A DNA stretch of 7,568 nt from contig DGHD01000033.1 of NCBI GenBank assembly GCA_002392505.1, positions 1-7,568 of the forward strand, read 5' to 3'. Position numbers and translations under genes: made by a program. The notes beneath the pieces are model-generated. The model searched no databases. It saw nothing but the letters and a program-made list of their open reading frames with translations, and was not told where the DNA came from. Below are positions 5,654 through 7,568 of this stretch, in pieces. Positions within the stretch are counted from its first letter, which is position 1. The number at the start of each line of letters is the position of its first letter. The stretch is from Christensenella sp. UBA3857 (GTDB taxonomy: Bacteria; Bacillota; Clostridia; Christensenellales; CAG-138).

Positions 5654-6190
5654 TTATTCCGCCTCCGGGGGTTCGTTAGTTTTTACGGATTTTTTATCCG
5701 GGAACAGCGTGTTCATGAATCTGTGCCCGCTCTTTGTAAAGAGGAGTATCACGCCGAGCAGTATCCCGCCGCAGGTAACGAAACAGTCCGCGACGTTGAA
5801 CACCGGGAAATCAATGAACTCGGTGCAGATAAAGTCCCTTACGTAACCGAGCCAGATACGGTCGATAAGGTTGCCTATCGCCCCGCCTACGACCATTGCC
5901 GACGCTATCTGAAGGAGCGGCGTCATGCTCTTGCGGTATTTTATTACTATATAGATCATCAGAGCTGTGACTATCACGGTGAAAACGGTGATAATGATCA
6001 GCGCGCTGCCCTCGTTATTGCTGAGGAAGCCCCATGCGACGCCCTTGTTTTCGACCGAATGGAACCTTACAAAACCCTTTATGAAATCGGCGTCAGGTCC
6101 GCAAACGGATCGGTCCCCGTAAAAAAGTATCTTTGTCAGCTGATCCGCGCCAACGGCAAACAGGACTATCGCCAAAAGTACAAACAGCAT
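5654..6190 (-). CDS. lspA: Lipoprotein signal peptidase (signal peptidase II)
   Basis: Membrane aspartic protease that cleaves the signal peptide of diacylglyceryl-modified prolipoproteins just before the lipidated Cys. At 178 residues it is slightly longer than the usual 150-170, mainly through a charged C-terminal tail (about 153-178). Four membrane segments lie near 2-14, 62-84, 91-109 and 136-152. Family motifs: DQLTK (16-20), HSVENKGVAWGF (44-55), GGAIGNLIDRI (102-112), GYVRDF with catalytic Asp119, and FNVAD with catalytic Asp135, the expected pair. Start: ATG at 6190 with AAAGGCGG about 7 nt upstream. The frame extends to 6304, but that part is hydrophilic and overlaps the promoter. 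First gene of the unit with rluD (0-nt junction) and divergent from addA. It would process the two predicted lipoproteins encoded at 3035-4370. Confidence 0.96.
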   Translation of the reverse strand: MLFVLLAIVLFAVGADQLTKILFYGDRSVCGPDADFIKGFVRFHSVENKGVAWGFLSNNEGSALIIITVFTVIVTALMIYIVIKYRKSMTPLLQIASAMVVGGAIGNLIDRIWLGYVRDFICTEFIDFPVFNVADCFVTCGGILLGVILLFTKSGHRFMNTLFPDKKSVKTNEPPEAE

Positions 6191-6221
6191 CTTTATTCCG
6201 CCTTTCGCTTCTGCTGCGTTT

Positions 6222-6251
6222 ATTTTATCACGGCGGGCATATTGCTTGCAA
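6222..6251 (-). promoter_or_regulatory. Promoter of lspA-rluD
   Basis: TTGCAA (-35, 6251-6246), an 18-bp spacer and TAAAAT (-10, 6227-6222), preceded by TGA to give an extended -10 (TGATAAAAT). Transcription would start near 6215, about 25 nt before the lspA ATG. Its -35 overlaps that of the divergent addA promoter candidate. Confidence 0.65.
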
Positions 6252-6270
6252 GTCCCCTTCATGATAAAAT
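6242..6270 (+). promoter_or_regulatory. Candidate promoter of addA
   Basis: TTGCTT (-35, 6242-6247, a weak match), a 17-bp spacer and TAAAAT (-10, 6265-6270) with an upstream TGA giving an extended -10. The predicted start of transcription is near 6277, about 33 nt before the preferred ATG at 6310. The weak -35 suggests modest expression, as is usual for repair nucleases. Confidence 0.5.
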
Positions 6271-6309
6271 AATACCGTGAATACTTTTGACGGGGCTGAC
6301 GCATGCTTT

Positions 6310-7568
6310 ATGAACGATAATTGGACAACCGAACAGCTTGAAGCGATAGAAAAAGAGGGCGATCTGATCGTTTCCGCCGCCGCCGGCGCGGGCAAGACCT
6401 CCGTTTTGACGGAGCGCATTGCGCGGCTCATTGCAAAAGGCACGGACGTTGAACGCCTGCTCGTGGTGACGTTTACCAACGCCGCCGCTGCGGAGATGAA
6501 GCAGCGCATAGAGGCCCGGCTTATTAAGCTTGCCGACGATGCCGCGGCTGCGGGTCTTGACGAGCGCGCCGCCAAATTGAAGTCCGCCTCCGCTTCCTGT
6601 GCGCGAGCCAACATTTCCACGCTGCACAGCTTCTGCATGAGCGTGCTTCGCCGCAATTACCACGAGGCGGGGCTCGATCCCGCATTCGGCGTGGCGGAGA
6701 CTCTCGACGCGGAGCTTTTAGCCGCGAAAGCGGTCGACGATGTGCTTGAAGAGCGGTTTGCCGCAAACGAAAAGACGGAGGATCCCGCGCTCAAGGCGCT
6801 CGTTTCCGCCGTCAAGACCGACGAAAAGCTCGCCGGACTGATACGCAGTCTTTACGCCTTCGCTATCGCAAGACCCGACCCCGACGCGTGGCTCGACATG
6901 GCGGTCTCGATGTACACCGACGATTTTCCGTCCGCCGCGGCGCGCATAGCGGATGGGCTGATAGCCCGATCTCGCGCCGATACGGAGTTCTTTTTCGCCG
7001 AGGCGAAGCGCCTTATCGGAGATCTTTCCGCGACTCAGCCGACCGCCGCCGCGGCGCTCGGCTCGGATCGCGACGTAACGATGGGGCTTTTGCTGCAGCC
7101 CGATTACGATCACTGGGTATCCGCCGTGAACGGCATAGGCAAGCTCGACGTGCTGCGCTTCAAAAACGGCACGGACGACGCCGAAAAGCAGGAGGCGAAG
7201 AACTATCGTGAAGCGTTCAAAGCATTCATAGCGACGCTTAAAAAACGCTTCGCGCATACTCTGGACGAGGAAAGCGCCTACGCAAAGCTTCTCGCTCCGC
7301 CCATAAGGCTTTTGAGGGAGCTCGTCGGCGATTTTACAAAAAGGTTTGCCGAGCTCAAGGAAGACGAGGGCGTTATCGATTTCTCAGATATGGAGCAGCT
7401 TACGCTGAAGGTGCTGTCCAATCCCGCCGTCGCGGCGGAATACAGGGAGAAATTCCTCTATATTTTCGTTGACGAATACCAGGATATCAACCCCGCGCAG
7501 GAGGCTATACTTGAGAGGATATCGAAGGGCAACCGGTTCATGGTCGGCGACGTGAAGCAGAGCATCTA
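6310..7568 (+). CDS. addA: AddA, ATP-dependent helicase/nuclease subunit A (3' end outside window)
   Basis: UvrD/Rep-family superfamily 1 helicase subunit of the AddAB (RecBCD-equivalent) complex, which unwinds and resects broken DNA ends before RecA-mediated repair. The visible 419 residues cover the first third of a protein usually about 1150-1250 long. Motifs: WTTEQLEAI (5-13, Q-motif region), Walker A AAAGAGKTS (23-31) with Lys29, VVTFTNAAAAEM (52-63, motif Ia), ISTLHSFC (102-109), VIDFSDME (355-362), Walker B FVDEYQD (386-392) and MVGDVKQSI (411-419, motif III). IDFSDM and GDVKQSIY favour AddA over UvrD or PcrA. The C-terminal nuclease domain and iron-sulphur cysteines lie outside the window. 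Start: ATG at 6310 has only a poor, distant ribosome binding site; an in-frame GTG at 6277 would add 11 residues but sits at the predicted transcription start. No addB lies immediately upstream. Confidence 0.9.
   Translation, partial: MNDNWTTEQLEAIEKEGDLIVSAAAGAGKTSVLTERIARLIAKGTDVERLLVVTFTNAAAAEMKQRIEARLIKLADDAAAAGLDERAAKLKSASASCARANISTLHSFCMSVLRRNYHEAGLDPAFGVAETLDAELLAAKAVDDVLEERFAANEKTEDPALKALVSAVKTDEKLAGLIRSLYAFAIARPDPDAWLDMAVSMYTDDFPSAAARIADGLIARSRADTEFFFAEAKRLIGDLSATQPTAAAALGSDRDVTMGLLLQPDYDHWVSAVNGIGKLDVLRFKNGTDDAEKQEAKNYREAFKAFIATLKKRFAHTLDEESAYAKLLAPPIRLLRELVGDFTKRFAELKEDEGVIDFSDMEQLTLKVLSNPAVAAEYREKFLYIFVDEYQDINPAQEAILERISKGNRFMVGDVKQSI

Noticed and set aside
4817..6280. Long open frame on the plus strand (487 codons) opposite rluD and lspA
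   Set aside because: Its translation is rich in Arg, Asp, His and Val with no recognisable domain, and it lies entirely opposite two well-supported conserved genes. It reflects the GC-rich codon bias of those genes.
6228..7257. Minus-strand open frames opposite addA
   Set aside because: They are antisense to a continuous AddA reading frame with intact helicase motifs and have no recognisable features of their own.

Overview
The window looks like chromosomal DNA from a fairly GC-rich member of the Clostridia (Bacillota), perhaps an uncultured gut-type lineage. This is inferred from four things: a PyrR-type attenuator, an AddA-type helicase, exported proteins of the DUF4358 and DHHW families that are mostly known from Clostridia, and AGGAGG-like ribosome binding sites with sigma-A promoters and U-tract terminators. 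No phage, IS, CRISPR, tRNA or rRNA sequence was seen.

Layout. Everything from 1 to 6190 reads on the minus strand, and only the last gene reads on the plus strand. In minus-strand order there are three transcription units. (A) 6251-4686: a promoter, lspA (signal peptidase II), rluD-like pseudouridine synthase, and a terminator. (B) 4465-1808: a strong promoter, an SGNH-hydrolase lipoprotein, a DUF4358 lipoprotein, a DHHW-family membrane-anchored protein, and a strong terminator. (C) 1786-1: a promoter, a PyrR-responsive attenuator, pyrR, and uracil permease running off the left edge. Divergent from lspA, addA starts at 6310 and runs off the right edge; about the first 420 residues are visible.

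How the genes work together. Unit C is a pyrimidine salvage/uptake unit. PyrR senses UMP/UTP and is expected to bind a leader hairpin with a CAGTGA loop, releasing a terminator that sits directly on the pyrR ribosome binding site; the permease is controlled with it. Unit B encodes three exported proteins, two with SGNH or SGNH-like chemistry, suggesting ester editing of a cell-envelope polymer. The MBOAT acyltransferase that often accompanies DHHW proteins is not next to them. Unit A is housekeeping: lipoprotein maturation, which the two predicted lipoproteins of unit B would need, and rRNA modification. AddA belongs to double-strand-break repair.

The most unusual non-coding feature is the gap between units A and B (4371-4720). 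Besides a terminator and a near-perfect promoter it carries four DnaA-box-like nonamers, three of them packed within 30 bp, although no dnaA or dnaN gene is visible. I found no clear candidate for a wholly new defence or mobile system; most of the window is ordinary core genome.
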